In this document: in pieces, positions 24,732 through 38,617 of the stretch
How positions within the stretch are numbered: the first letter of the stretch is position 1
How the letters are laid out: every line of letters starts with the position of its first letter
Source of the DNA: Chrysomallon squamiferum
Taxonomy: Eukaryota > Mollusca > Gastropoda > Neomphalida > Peltospiridae
NCBI GenBank assembly: GCA_012295275.1
Contig: CM022665.1
Coordinates: forward strand, 5,248,901-5,312,900
Length of the DNA: 64,000 nucleotides
Reading direction: 5' to 3'
Position numbers and translations under genes: made by a program
The notes under the pieces: generated by a model
Databases searched by the model: none
What the model was told of the DNA's origin: nothing
Seen by the model: the letters and a program-made list of their open reading frames with translations, nothing else

Positions 24732-27700
24732 ATGGGTTTCTTCAGTCAGATCAAAACTTGGTTTGTGTTGCACATGTTGCTTGGTTACATCTTCATTACC
24801 AGTGGACTCATCATAACATTTCTGATGTTTCTTTCCTGTGTGATTTATCCATTCAACAAACATCTCTACAGAAAAATAAACATTATTCTGGCTTACAACC
24901 ACTGGTGTCGTATGTATTTTATTATATTTTATTACTCAGTAATGAAGTAATTAAAGCATACACACATATAAACTCACTACAACAAAAGATATCCACATAA
25001 AATGTTTCCTACACTGACACATAATCTGTTTACAAGAGTAAAAAAATAAGAAAGTATGTTTTACCTAATTGTTTAAAAATATTTGATCTTCTAACTTTTT
25101 TTTTTCTTTTAGAAAAGTTATATAGTGTACATTTTTTTCAGAATTTACATTTCTTGCACACTGGTGGGCAGGTTGCGAGTGTTACATGTTCATATCTGAA
25201 GAAGACTTGAAGTATGTTGGCACTGAGCACAGTCTGGTGATCATGAATCACAAATATGACATAGACTGGCTTATGGCTTGGATGTTAGCTGAAAGATATG
25301 GACTGCTTGGGGTATTTACATCATTTACTCAATTGTATACCTTTGTCTAAGATATTTATTCATTTTTAAAATTCATAATTAAATTTGTACCTATGTGTAT
25401 TAGTATTTCTTACTGTATGTTTTTGTTATTGTATATGTGGGATTTATGAAACAGTTTGTGATAATTATATGTTTATAATAATACAGTAGCTATTCTTCCA
25501 AATGAAATTCATTCTTTTTATTTTTTATTTTCATAAGGATTCACTATTTCTCTGTCTGCATGTATATATTATATTAAACAGTGACTCTTTTTCTTTTACC
25601 AGGGGACAAAAATTTATGGTAAAGAAATGTTAAAATATGTACCTCTTATCGGGTGGGCATGGTACTTTACTGAAAGTATTTTTCTCAAGAGAGACTGGGA
25701 GAAGGACCGAGCGACAATAGTGGAGGATTTGAAGAAAGTTACAGATTATCCTGACAACTACTGGGTTACAGTTAGTATAATTTTTCATGTTGGAAATCAC
25801 CAACAACATTTTTTCTAGGATATGCAGATATATTTACTTGCTGCTGGTGGTAAATCCAGCATGAATTTATGTCTTTGCAGTTCAGAGGAGGCAGGATTTA
25901 CTGCTGACAGTGATCCCATTTGTTCTATCTGAATTTAGGCCAGTATCTCCTCTCCTGTTATTTACTGGAATTTCAATCATGTGATAATTCATCACAAAAT
26001 GGCAACCATGTTATCTACTGAACTTGGATAATAAAATTACCTTTATTTTATGATTGTACAATATTAGAAATTAAAAACATTGGGGCTGGAGGGAAACAAA
26101 TTTTTACTTAATTATTTTGCAGATAGAAAGGGCTATAGGGGATGACTCTACAGGCAGCAGCAAGCAAAAAGTTATTTACATGAAGATAAAAACAACAGTA
26201 TATATAATTTTATATATACACATAAAATTTACAACAAATGCATTTTTTCCTTAATATGTATTCCTTTAATACCTTCTTTTTTTTTAATTTCCAAAAAAAA
26301 TAAAAATAAAATAATAATAAAATAAATAATAATAGTTGTGACACTAAATTTGTTTTAGTTACTGCTGTTCCCAGAAGGAACCAGATTCACAGAGAAGAAG
26401 CATGAATCTAGCCTGGAAGTAAGCCGAGCAAAGGGTTACCCACTGATGAAGCATCACCTGCTACCTCGACCAAAAGGATTTGTTCTATCGATGCATGGGT
26501 TCCAAGGCAAAGGTTAAATAAAACATCATAGATTGTTCACTCTGATTCACAACAGGTTGGAAACAAGAGTGGACTCTTTTGTCTCACTGATTGTAAATTG
26601 TTTTTGAAATAATTGCAAATCATTGTCTTTTCTTCTTTTGTCTCTCATTTTATGAAACAGAGGTTGTCAATTTTACTTCTCTTGTTTCATCTGTTTACAG
26701 TTTATTAACAATTTATTTAATGTTTTTATAGTTCGAATAGATATAATCATTTCATGAACTGTACATTTTTGATTCAGTCATTTTTTTTTTATATAGACTG
26801 AACTAGAAAATTATTATTTGAAATTGTTAAATTTAATGTTAATCTTTAATTTGTTCACAGTTATAATATTTTCATTTAGCTACAGCTTTCATGAGTATTA
26901 AAGATTATTGATAAATGTATAATTTTAGAACTTTCTTATCTCTTTTGGTTTATTTTTCTTCTTATCTTTTTCTTCCACAGTTCCAGCAATTTATGACCTG
27001 ACAGTAGCTTTTGACAAAAAATATCCTGAGCCAACATTAATAAATGTTATTCAAGGGAAATCTCTTCTGGCATACATGAATATACGGTAATGTGGTTTCT
27101 TTACTATTACTTGTTACTATTGAAGAGAATAACAAACTGATTCCTGAATATCAGTCTTAAATAAGTTGAAAGAGAACAGAGTAAGACTTTCTTTTGTTTG
27201 TAGCTGATTAAATAGAAGTGAACTGAAACGTATATTTATTGCCTACTTACTTACATTTTTTATTCTTAAGTGGTTGTCCTTAAATTAATTTTATATAAAT
27301 CAGTTTTATATAGTGTGTAAAATTAACATATGGTGGGTGCATATTTTACTTAATACACAAACACATGCACACAGACATACACACACGCATGCGCACTTGC
27401 ACACACACGCACACACACACACACACACACAGATACGAAATCAAATGAATGGAAGTATAAGATTTTTCAATTTAATTTCCAGACGGTTCCCTATAGAAAA
27501 GGTTCCAATTGATACAGATGAAAACTGTGCTGCCTGGCTCAGAAATCTGTTTTTAGAAAAGGTATAAAATATTTTATTTAAGCACCATAGTCATTACACA
27601 GTTCAGCTCAAACAATGAATGGATACCAAGACTATCAGAGAAAATGTCACCATTTCCTAAATAATAATTTTATTGTCATGCCTGGTTAAAAAACAGTTAA

Positions 27701-29588
27701 CACAATGATTGAGAAAAATAATGTATGAACATCATTTTTTAATACCACCAAAAATATGTTTTACGATATTTCGAATCTTATCATTTGTTTATAAACCATT
27801 TAATTAAAACATTTCAAAACAGTTTGGAAAACTTGTATTTTTATCATATATAAGTACAGGTACCAAACCATTTATCTTGCAAGCTAGATGCAAATTCATA
27901 CACTTCTAAAGCAGAGTCTACTTGATCTTTATTAATTCATTTAAAATTAAAAAAACAAATGTTTCCACTTGTCCTTTAGACATGATAATAAATGAAAATG
28001 AGAGCCAAACCTAAATAAATAGTAAATTACTGTGAGAACATCATCACCTCTACAAGGCAGCATTTTCACTTGAACTGGCATTATGGAAACTAAAACAAAG
28101 TGTGCCTACTTCGAAAGTAGCCAGTTTGAAAAATAGCTGGTTTTCTGCATTTTCCTGATAAATGGTTCAGTACCTGTATTCAGCCAGGTATGTTTTATGA
28201 CCCATCTTTATTTGATATTTTTAAATTAAAAATAAAATTCATTCTGTTTTAAATGATGTAATTCGAGACAGTAAACAGCTGTGTTCAGTTCTGTTACTTT
28301 TAATTTTATTTTTGAAGTTACTGTTAAAATTATTATTTTGCAGGATAAAATATATGACACTTTTGTTGAAACCGGTTGTTTCCCTGGGAAGCCTTATAAA
28401 AAGAAGAAAAGGATACAGGATCTTCTTGTGTGGATTTTCTGGGCAGTAATCACTTGCATTCCTCTTTTTAAATACTTAGGAGAGTTATTCTTGTCAGGAA
28501 CCTATTTACAACAGATTGCTTTTCTAGTTGTGGTTTTTATAGGTGGGTGAACAAAACACATTTTTTAATAAATTTTTAATCTTTAGTAATGAATTTAGTT
28601 AAATTATGCTATACTGGTATACATTTTTTCACTTAGTAAGCATGAAGATTGTTCACTGAACAAACTACTTGGTATTTACTGTTATTGAGATTTCAGTATG
28701 AATATGTATTATTATTTTATTTTATTTTTTAGGTTTATGTATTGTCTTGTATTCATAATATTTTTTTCTGTTAATTCATCATTTCCTTTACTGCAACATT
28801 ATATAAATAAGATTTTATTTATTTTATTTTTTATTTTATTTTATTATTTATGTGATGGCATAGGATAACAGACAGGTGTTGCGCTATGTAATTTTGCAGC
28901 TGAATACATCAATAGGTCTTTTTTTTTAAAACCATAAATAGTTTTGAAAACATCTTGACTTTCATGTCTATACAAGTTTTTATCAGTCAATAAAATAAGT
29001 TCTTTGTGTTTTTTGGGGCCTTTCAAAATCTTAATTAAGATTCATCTAAGATATCTGACATCGTACCCCATGCATAACACTGATCTGTAGAATGAGGTTT
29101 ATTTTATTCCACCAAAACCTGAATTTTGATAAATTTCACCACTGAACTGGTTATCCTATGCTGCCACACATTTGTGATATTTTCACTATATGTTTGCGAA
29201 TGAGAGAAAAAAATTAACATGCTAATCAGAGCAAGCTGTTGTGAAGTGTACCTGCGACAGTCACACCTTCTGACAAAGCAAGAGGGCATGTCTGTCATTT
29301 GTATTTAAGTTTAGGCTTTAATCAATTATTTGAGTTCTCTGTGACGGATTGTGTGTATGTATATTAAATTTACAGTTTATTGATAACTTTATTTTTGAAG
29401 TCATCCGGCTTTGTGTGATATTGTGTTCTTTTTATTATTATTATTATTATTGTTTCTTTTTAATCAGATGATTAATCCATTTTGTTTTATTTTCAGTCTC
29501 GTTAATTACTCGATGGATGATAAGTGTCACAGAAACACACAAGGGTTCTTCTTATGGAGTCGAGAATGAAGCAAAAAAGAAGAAATAA
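24732..29588 (+). CDS. AGPAT3: 1-acyl-sn-glycerol-3-phosphate acyltransferase, AGPAT3/4-like
   Basis: It transfers an acyl chain to lysophosphatidic acid to make phosphatidic acid, in the ER/Golgi membrane. Coding exons: 24732-24909, 25142-25311, 25603-25770, 26359-26512, 26981-27086, 27483-27561, 28344-28542, 29497-29588. The product is 381 residues, and human AGPAT3 and AGPAT4 are 376-378. Residues 10-38 form an N-terminal hydrophobic segment. NHKYDID (95-101) is the catalytic NHX4D motif. FLKRDWEKDR (143-152) is motif II, FPEGTRF (176-182) is motif III with the EGTR core, and VPAIYD (224-229) is motif IV. Two C-terminal hydrophobic segments (about 312-330 and 337-358) precede a conserved SVTETHKGSSYG tail and a lysine-rich end. 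The exon 3/4 join adds about two residues before motif III relative to human. AGPAT3 versus AGPAT4 cannot be settled. Confidence 0.95.
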
Positions 29589-29902
29589 ATGTTATGTTAG
29601 ACACTCACTTGGATATGCACTCAGTTGATATACTAATTAGTTCAAAACATTTTCCAGTTAATTCCGGTGATTACTTATCTGTTAGTTTTTTAAAAACACT
29701 TTTAATGAACAAAGTATTGATGTAATTTTTAAAAGCATTTGAATTGATTTTTATTTGTTTCGGTTACAGAGTCTTTTGCCATGTTATATTTTGTACTTTT
29801 GCATTTAAAATAACCATATTTTTTCTTTTTCATGTTGTTCTGAATAATTTAAATCACATCTGAAATTGAAGTCCCATTAATTTGAACATATTTTTAAACT
29901 GT

Positions 29903-29908
29903 AATAAA
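29903..29908 (+). terminator. Candidate poly(A) signal of the AGPAT gene
   Basis: This is a canonical AATAAA about 315 nt after the stop codon at 29586-29588. Confidence 0.45.
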
Positions 29909-32900
29909 ACTGTCCATATTTTATTGCAAATGAACTGAAATGAATTTAAATCATTTGTTTCATTAAAAATTAGAATTTATTTAGAATAATAAAATTCAGT
30001 TTTGTGTTATTTAAACCAACTACATTTTTTTTTTTTTTTTTTTTTTTTTTTTCATTTCATATACTGTTACTTTTAAAGACAATTTATATTTTTAACTCAT
30101 ATTTTTACTTGTAATTTTGCTGATTAATGTTATTCACTTGAAAAAAAAAAACTATCTTCAAAAATGCCAACCAAAAAACAACAAAAAAACCATGAACTAA
30201 AAACCACTAAATTGATTTAATACGAAAGGTAAAAAAAATTAGCATAAATGATGATCAGGTTTTAGTTTTCATTAATGATTTTACTAAATTAATTTATTAT
30301 TATTATTATTAGTGAAAATGTCTATTTATAACTTACTGTTTGATGCAATCATGGTTCAGAAATTATTTCTGAAAAGTTACAGAAACTTGGTTGTGGTTCT
30401 TGTTTTCTTGCCTTAATATATTAACACTAACCTTATTTTTGTTGTTGTTTAATTTATATTTGGTTGTAAATGATTGTGCACACATTATTATTATATAGTT
30501 AAAAATGTGTGAATGCACACAAAAAGGTGTAGTTAAAAGGGAGAAAACATGAATTCACATAATGATAAGTCTAGAAAAAATATTTATTTTATTTTAACTT
30601 ACTTATTTGTTTATTTATTTATACAATTTTTATTTTATTTTATTATTTATTTATATAATTTTTATATAATGTTTTTTTTATTCTCTTGTGATATTTTAGT
30701 TAAAAATATTAATTAGTTTATAATATGTATTTTGAATTGTTGTTCTTAAGTAGCTTTTTTCAGTCCCATTATTAATTCAAACAGATGTTATGAATAGTGC
30801 AATTATGTGTGAAAGTTGACATTGGTGATTCTAATTCTCTAGAACACTCATTTAAATGGTCTTGTATTATAATAATTTAAAATTATGAATTGTAATATTA
30901 TTTTATTTATTTGGTTTATAATGTTATTCAAATTTTCCTGAGATTACTATTTTTAATTCAAAATATTACATTTATCTTGAATTTTTTTTTTATGACTATA
31001 ATATTCAAATTTGTCTTGAGGTGTAATTTTATTAAAATTTATCTAGGATATAATAACACTGAAATTTCTCTTGGACAGTATCATTCAAATTTGCCATTGG
31101 AAACATTACAAATAAATGTATTGAGAAATGTGATGTGGCCACAATCTTTTTTATTGCAGCTGTTGTTGTATAATTATAAGCTTGTAGATTATCAGTTTTA
31201 TATTATAAAATTTTATTGGTTAATCTTTTGCAATTCGCTGGAAAAGATTAAGGTAATAAGTTATCGCTAAATTTGGTTATTGTTTTAGTGTTTTAATAGA
31301 AAATAGTTCCATTGTTCTTCTAGTTGTAATCAAGTAAAGAGTGAAAACATTGTCTCAGACTGTGCATATTTTACATGCATATATTGTAGTCCTTTTCAAA
31401 TAATTGTTGTTAAAGTTATGCAAGAATGTACATAAAAGATTTTTCTTCCATCGAAACCATGATTTCTGATTCCAGAACCTATTTGCTTAAACCTTTGTTT
31501 TTTTTTGTTGTTGTTTTTCTAAACTAAAAGAAGAATGAAAAGATTAACCCAGTAAAAATTATTGAAGTTACAATGTGCTCGAAGCAATTTTATTCTTTTT
31601 CCTGTAAGAACTACAAACATAGATTATATAAATTAATATTTCTGTTTGTTATAATTAGACCAGTAACATTCCATCCTATATTTGTATTTCTTCTGAGTAC
31701 TCAGATTTGTACTGTGTAATGATGTCATTAAAAAATGAAAATGGCAGGTTAAAGTCAAATTACAGGCAGCTATTAATCATCATACAGTTCATTTTCTGAA
31801 ACCACAAATAGACTTTAGGTTTTATTTGTGAGAAAAAACTTTCAGTAATACTTTTAAGGTCAGAAAATAAGGTGAAACTGTATAAACAGAATTACACAAG
31901 TGATCTTTTGTGCAACACTGAACAAAATAATAAAAAAAAATTAAATGTATCTGTCAGTAAGCTTTTTAAATAATGGATTATCAACCAATATAATTAAAGA
32001 AGATACAAAATTTATTAAAATAATAAAACTTAATAATTAATATTTTGATAATCAGTTTGCTTTATAATGTAAATGATTTAACAAATATTATGAACAAAAT
32101 GAATTGGAATAAAAAGACCACGATTTCATTGCATGATCTATATGTAAATGCTAATTACATGACTATTAACTAATAGTAACATCTATGCTACATGATATAT
32201 TTTGCTATATTTAAGGACTGAACACCTGTTGTTGTTTTTTTAAATAATTGTTCATAATTGTTAATGATTTATTTTTTATTGTTTTGTTAAAAGTTAATGA
32301 TGCTTTTTGTTCATTATAGCTGTTTCATCCTGTTATTTCAATCAGAAATGTCAAAACTGATAAAAAAAATATGGCTTTTATAAAGCCAACATAATTTTTT
32401 TTTAATATCCATGTCATTTTATATTGCAAATTGACTGGTAGTTAACAAGAATTAAAATAATTTATTACAATATTAACCCATTAACAGTGAATTCTTTATT
32501 ATTATTATTTATTTATAAGTATTTTTCAAGAAATTTAATATATATATATTTTTTTTTCTTTCTAACATTTTTTTTTTTTATCTTCAAACAATATCAGGAA
32601 GTCCAAGAACAAAAAAAAATCTGTTTTTTTTTACATTGTTTTTGTTTATATTCAATGAAATGAAGAATGATTGTTTTGGTTTGTTCAGTTTATTTTAATG
32701 CTAATGTTTAATATATATAAATAAATATATATATATATATATATATAATTTACAAGTGATGTCACAGTGTTCAGAACTTTCGATTGTTTGTGGCAAACTT
32801 ATACATGCATTTGACATTTGACCTGAGCAGGGTAAAGCTGATATCTTAAGACATTAAATGGTTATTTCTTTCATCCTGCAGTCATTAATAATACAAAATT

Positions 32901-34750
32901 AAATTAAATTAGCTGTTTTATTTCTCAAATCACCACTCTCAAGAGTAGCAGATTCATGCAAACTGATTTCTTGTTGTTTAAAAAAAATATATACACCAAA
33001 ACATAATAGTTTTAAAATTATAATTTATTATTTTTTTAAATGAAAACCATTTTCAATATGGCCTTTTAAAATCTAAACCAACAACTGCAACTATACTTAT
33101 ATATATGTATGTATGTATGTAAACAACAAATAATTCATTGAAAGAAACTTAGTTCCATCCCAGTTTAGAAATTAGACATTTCTCTAGTTGTCATATTTTG
33201 CACTGTGTACAGTGATAGTGATAACAATATATATATATAAAATGTCACATAATTTAAGAAGATGAGAAAACATAATTTAAATAATTAACATTTTGGAAAT
33301 ACAAACAAGGATGCATCAGTTCTGAAACAGTGAATATAATTATTTTATATCAAAGAAATGTTAGCATTAAATTAAACCTCTAAACAGCAGATTTGAAATA
33401 TTTTCATGGTCATTTTTTTTTTTATTCCAAAATTGTTTTTTACCTTTCAGTTTTTTATAATTATTATTTGATTAATTTTATTTATTGATTTATTAATTTT
33501 TTGTAATGTTCAAAATTTTTTGCAAGATTTTAAAGATAAACAATTACCTCATTTAAAGCAAGAACCCCTTTGTTTCTGATAAAGTATTTTTCAAATTATT
33601 ATTATTATTATTATGATTTGTTTTGGATTTGGTTAACAAAATTTCTAACAGCAAACCAATGATGCCTACCACAGTTTTGAAATGATTTTTACATTTGTTC
33701 CTTTGATGATTGTTAATGTATAATGTTCTGCAATAAATAAAACCGAAACAATTTTTTTTTGTTTTATTTTTAGAAATACAAACATGTGTCTTCTGATTAA
33801 AATACCTAAACACTGAGATTTGTATAAAATAAAAATTTAATAAGATCATGGAACATACTGATTGAAGTCATATCTGAACACCAGCACAAATACTGATAAA
33901 ATCTCAGTATATCTGTGATCAAATTAGCAAAATCTGTTACATATTTGTCTTAAAAAATAAATTTGAATAGCAAACATTGTGAGCCTCAAACGCTCTCTAA
34001 AGTGGAAACACAGAAGATAGGGAGATATTAATAGTTTACATTATTCCCATGTAATTTTTTTATTGTAAGATGCATTTTTGTATATTATTATTATTAGAAT
34101 GATAGTTAAATTAGATTAAAAATGAAAAAAAAAAAAAAAAAATTTCTCCATTCAGATATTGTTGCTTGATACGTTTTGAAAACATGACAGAAGCAAAGCA
34201 TCTGTTATCTCATGAATCAAGAGACAGCATGGTTTTGTAAATCTTTTTCAAAGGACTTAAATATTAAAATACACTTGTTTAAATCATGGTTATATTTTAG
34301 CCCAGATTTAACTTACCTCCAATGTGACATGTTTATTCAAAACATTCAATAATTTATTTAATTGCAGTTAAACACTGTCAGGTAAGATATCGAATATTGT
34401 TGGCAGAACCATTTCTTGTTTCCCTGTCCTTTCTAGTGTCAGTGATTGGTATGATAATGTTCTGTCTGTAGGAAAGACCTATTGCTGTCAGTGGAAAATT
34501 GTTACTGGTTTCCTCTTAAGACTTTTTCTGAATAATATTAGGAATTCTTGATACAAAAATTAAAAAAGAAAAGACATCTGACCTATGTATTATACAATAA
34601 ATTAAAAAAAAAAAAAAAAAAAAAGACTTGTTCTGTAATAAACCTTGGCATCTATTTTGTAATAAAATGTGACCCATTCTGTAATAATATATTAAAGTAT
34701 GTTTTTAAAATTTGAAAATAAGAATGCCACTTAATAATATATAATTTAAC

Positions 34751-34812
<62 letters not shown>

Positions 34813-35079
34813 TCTTAATTTGAATGGAAGACAAGAACATAGTTTTTATCCCTTGCTATGAATTTGTAGTTAATAGTCAGAAGGTGTGTATAATATTTTT
34901 ATTATTCATTGCTGTCAAAATGAAATATTGCTGTAGCTTATTTTAAAGATGTTCAACAGGAGGCCTTGTTTCCTTAATAAAAGTCTGCGTAAGAAATAAA
35001 AACAAAATAAAAGTAAATAAAAATAAGTGTTTTGTCCATTTTAAGATTTGTTTATAATATTAATGTCTTATATCTTATA
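29909..35079. other. AT-rich gene-poor region
   Basis: No gene can be supported. The composition is strongly AT-biased, with a poly-T tract (about 30026-30052), ATT and TA runs (for example about 32720-32748) and a (TAA)n microsatellite (about 34752-34810). Open frames here, such as 30911-31270, consist of Leu/Phe/Ile/Asn-rich sequence expected from AT-rich noise. Confidence 0.55.
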
Positions 35080-35626
35080 CAGTATACCCTCACCTGTTCG
35101 CGGTTCCCCATTCGCGGTCCCGCATATTCGCGGGTTAGGCTCTTAACCCTATCGCATCGTATGCTGGTATACCAGGCTGGCGTCATAACGTCATAAAAAC
35201 AAATGCTTGGTAAACCGGGTTTTTGTAGGTCATAGAGACTTTTCGACCTTTAAGAAACTCATTGAGGAGAAGGGATACAAGCCAGAGCAGGTCTTCAAAA
35301 TGACTTTACGGTACAGTAATACAGTATGGGTATCTATGCTATGCGGTGTTACTGTCCTCCTGTACTTACGTTTCTTTCTGATTAAAATATTGTTTCAGTA
35401 CAAAATTAAAATGTGTTTACATTATCATTACTACATTAGTGAAATACATAACTGCATGCAATATTACTACATTATTACTGTAGTAATGAGTAAGAGTGTC
35501 TTTAGAAAGTGTTTGGGAAGCATTTAGTACCGTATATAATCTCATAATAGACGTTTTAAAACTGCATCCAATATTCGCGGTTTTTCGCTAAAGAACGTAA
35601 CCCCCGCGAATAGCGAGGGAATACTG
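35080..35626 (+). mobile_element. Pogo/Tigger-like DNA transposon remnant with terminal inverted repeats
   Basis: The left end reads CAGTATACCCTC and leads to TTCGCGG. The reverse complement of the right end reads CAGTATTCCCTC and leads to TTCGCGG. The element is flanked on both sides by TA, the usual target-site duplication of the Tc1/mariner/pogo superfamily. Inside, about 35225-35316 encodes a transposase-like peptide containing KLIEEKGYKPEQVF, which resembles the segment before the first catalytic Asp of Tigger-type DDE transposases. The frame then decays. At 547 bp it is far shorter than an autonomous element, so it is an internally deleted, non-autonomous copy. Confidence 0.85.
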
Positions 35627-36130
35627 TATCTGCATTCAAATTCATCTTGTTTATACTCTTTTTTTTTTTTTTTTTTTCTGTAACAGAATGATTTTTATGG
35701 CCGTTTTTGCATATATTTTAGAGAAAATATATCGGAAAAAAGATATAAACACACGTATATATTAACCATTTTATACCAGAAAGGGATGATCGAACATTTA
35801 TTAAAAACGTAATAATTTGCACGACTAAAATATTTTGTGCATAAATGCATGTGCTCATGTACATACACGAATAGTAAATGCATGTTGTAAAATAAATTAA
35901 GGATACCTATATATCTGGTAATAAGAACGAATAATAGAAAGAATGAAGTGTGTCAGTTCATATATGTGCTAATTATCTATAATTATACCAACACTATTAT
36001 CACAGATATAATGCAGATCAAGCAGGTTTGTAGAGGTGCATAATTAGGCATTCTAATTTGTAAACAAGTTCTAAAAATAGCCGATAAAACATTCTTAGAT
36101 GCTATAGCTAAATCAACGACCTATTCTAGC
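35627..36130. other. AT-rich spacer
   Basis: A T-rich tract at about 35660-35678 is followed by plain AT-rich sequence. Nothing else is seen. Confidence 0.5.
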
Positions 36131-36240
36131 AGGTTGGCTTAGTCAAGTGGGTACTTCGTATTGAATGGGTCAAAATTTGTCTGAATAACAAAACTTTGTA
36201 GGTTCGATTCCTGCAAGATCCTCTGACGCATTCCGATCTT
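36131..36240 (+). mobile_element. tRNA-derived SINE, copy A
   Basis: It has a box-A-like TGGCTTAGTCAAGTGG near the start and a perfect box-B-like GGTTCGATTCC at 36201-36211. It shares most of its length with 57411-57520, including TTCAAAATTTGTCT-type and CTGACGC blocks. It is followed directly by a T-rich/(ATT)n tail. It does not fold as a complete tRNA from what I can see, so I call it a SINE rather than a tRNA gene. Confidence 0.75.
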
Positions 36241-36258
36241 TATTTTTCTGTTTTTTTA

Positions 36259-36311
<53 letters not shown>

Positions 36312-37831
36312 TTAAATAACGTAATAGTCTGTGATATGCCTGTGTTAATTTTGTATCTCAGTTTTGTCAACAAATAATCTATTGGTTTACTATAAATATT
36401 AATTAATGGTTTTTCTAAATGTTTTATAACAAATGATTTGTACTAAATTTAGAGAGTCACGTTTTCAAAACAGTTACAATAGGCCTGTCAATTTTTTTTT
36501 TGTTTTTGTTTTGAAACATCGTAATATAAATGAATAATAAAATTACCATAGCCTCGCTCCGAAATTTGAGTGACATTTTGTACAGCAATGAAATTTTAAG
36601 TACTCAACCACGCGCGTCACTCATGGTTCGTTATCGATAATTTTATACTCAGTTTTCGATACAGCTGTTTCACCTTTTAGAACTGATAGAATTTCTTTTT
36701 TTCGGTGTTCATAAAATGTTCATAAATAATTGAAATAAATTAATATAGATATTAAATAATACCGTAACAGGGTATTACTGTGTAACCCCTCCAAAAAAAA
36801 CACACACAGACACACTCACACACAAAAAACAACAACAACAACAACAACAACAAAAAAAAAACCCACAAAAACACACGAAACAAACAACGGACAAATAAAT
36901 AAATAAATAAATAAATAAAGTTCCATGACAGTAAAAATTGGAGAGAGAGAAAGCAAAAAAGAAAGTTAAAAAAACAAGAGAGAAAATGAAGTGAAATACT
37001 TTAAAATAACTAACTGGTAATCAGCCTAATAATGTTATTAACAATAAGTATTAATAACAGTAACAACAATAACAACAATAATAATAATAAACACAAGAAG
37101 AAAAACAAAAATAAACTACTGCGTCTAATATTTCAAATTGTTCGTACTTCAAACATGGTGGATGTATTATATAACATTCAGGTAAACTTTAAAATGTATG
37201 TATAAGATCAGCTACTTCACATGTCACTGGACAAAGTGGTTTATTCAATGGAGAAGTTCTTATTGTTGAGTTAACGACCAAAATCACTCATTGGTACCCA
37301 CATCTTCACATAGTCGAGTTAGGTCTTATAAAAATTATATATTAAAGCGATATCATTCGTTTGACACTTGATATGATTTATTTATTTATTTATTTATTTT
37401 TAGCTGTCACTGGGTTAGTCGAATGTCCACACGGTATTCCGCCTGAATCTACAACTGTCGGGTGAATGGTTTAAAGGGAGATAAACCTTTCTAAAGACTA
37501 AATGTTCGTGACGCCAAAGATGATTCCTTCCAGGACGTTTATATTCATGTGATAAAACAATTCTGTGTGTGGTCTGTTTGTACTTATATATGAATGTGTT
37601 TATGTACAAAAAAAAAAAAAAAAAAAAATGGAAATATTCCTTAAAATGGTTGTATATATTAAATAAATATTATATTATATATAGTAAATATTCTGGCAAG
37701 TGAACCCGCGAAAGAAAAAAACCCAAACAAACTAAATAAATAAATAAACAAAACAACGAACAACAACATCAAAAAAAAAAAAAAAAAAAAAATTAATTAA
37801 AAAAAGGTAAGAAAGAAGAACACCTACTACG

Positions 37832-37876
<45 letters not shown>

Positions 37877-38387
37877 GATTGAAGTAAATATAATTTTAAA
37901 ATAATTATAAACAATCAGGTTTACGAAAATATTTTAAAGCAGTACCATTCACGATCATGTTTAAGCTGTGGTGTTTATGAATGTTGACGCATTCTTTTAT
38001 TATTTGTATATTTATTTATCTTATCACTGTCGTCTTTGACATATATTTGACATTTTCATTTGTTATTATGTTGGGGTAACACTCAAGGAAGTATTATTAT
38101 GATGAAAAAGGTGTTAATTTCGTCACATTTATCAAAATATACATAAATGATAACTTAATGACAAAACCACGTTATAAGGGATACAATGAAACTAAGATCA
38201 AAATTGAAATCAGAACATTAATCAAAATACTGATCCATACCTATCTTAATGGTCGTTTTAGTAAATAATTAGTATAATCAATATTAACGTAACTTTTGAT
38301 GGTTAGGGTTTGTTTTAGATTATTTATTCTATTATAAATAAGCAATGTGTGTGTGTGTGTGTGTGTATATATTTGTTTGTATATTCG

Positions 38388-38428
<41 letters not shown>

Positions 38429-38581
38429 ATATATACACATACCCATATCTATGTAGCCAACAAACGCATTTCATGTTTGTAACATGTAAGCAAGTAAAAG
38501 AAAACCCGAATTTTAATTCAGTTTTAATTAAATGATTGTATTTTAATTTTCTCTCAGTTGTATTTATAGGAATTACTACTG

Positions 38582-38617
<36 letters not shown>

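Noticed and set aside
30911-31270. 119-codon open frame on the plus strand
   Set aside because: Its Leu/Phe/Ile/Asn/Tyr-rich composition is typical of AT-rich DNA. There is no motif and no splice or promoter context.
35207-35527. 106-codon open frame taken as a gene
   Set aside because: Only its first part resembles a transposase and it lies inside the terminal inverted repeats of the pogo-like element. The rest is AT-rich run-on.
36131-36240. Possible tRNA gene (box A and B present)
   Set aside because: Acceptor and anticodon stems do not close as a canonical tRNA by eye, and a second, diverged copy with a T-rich tail exists at 57411. A SINE explains both better.
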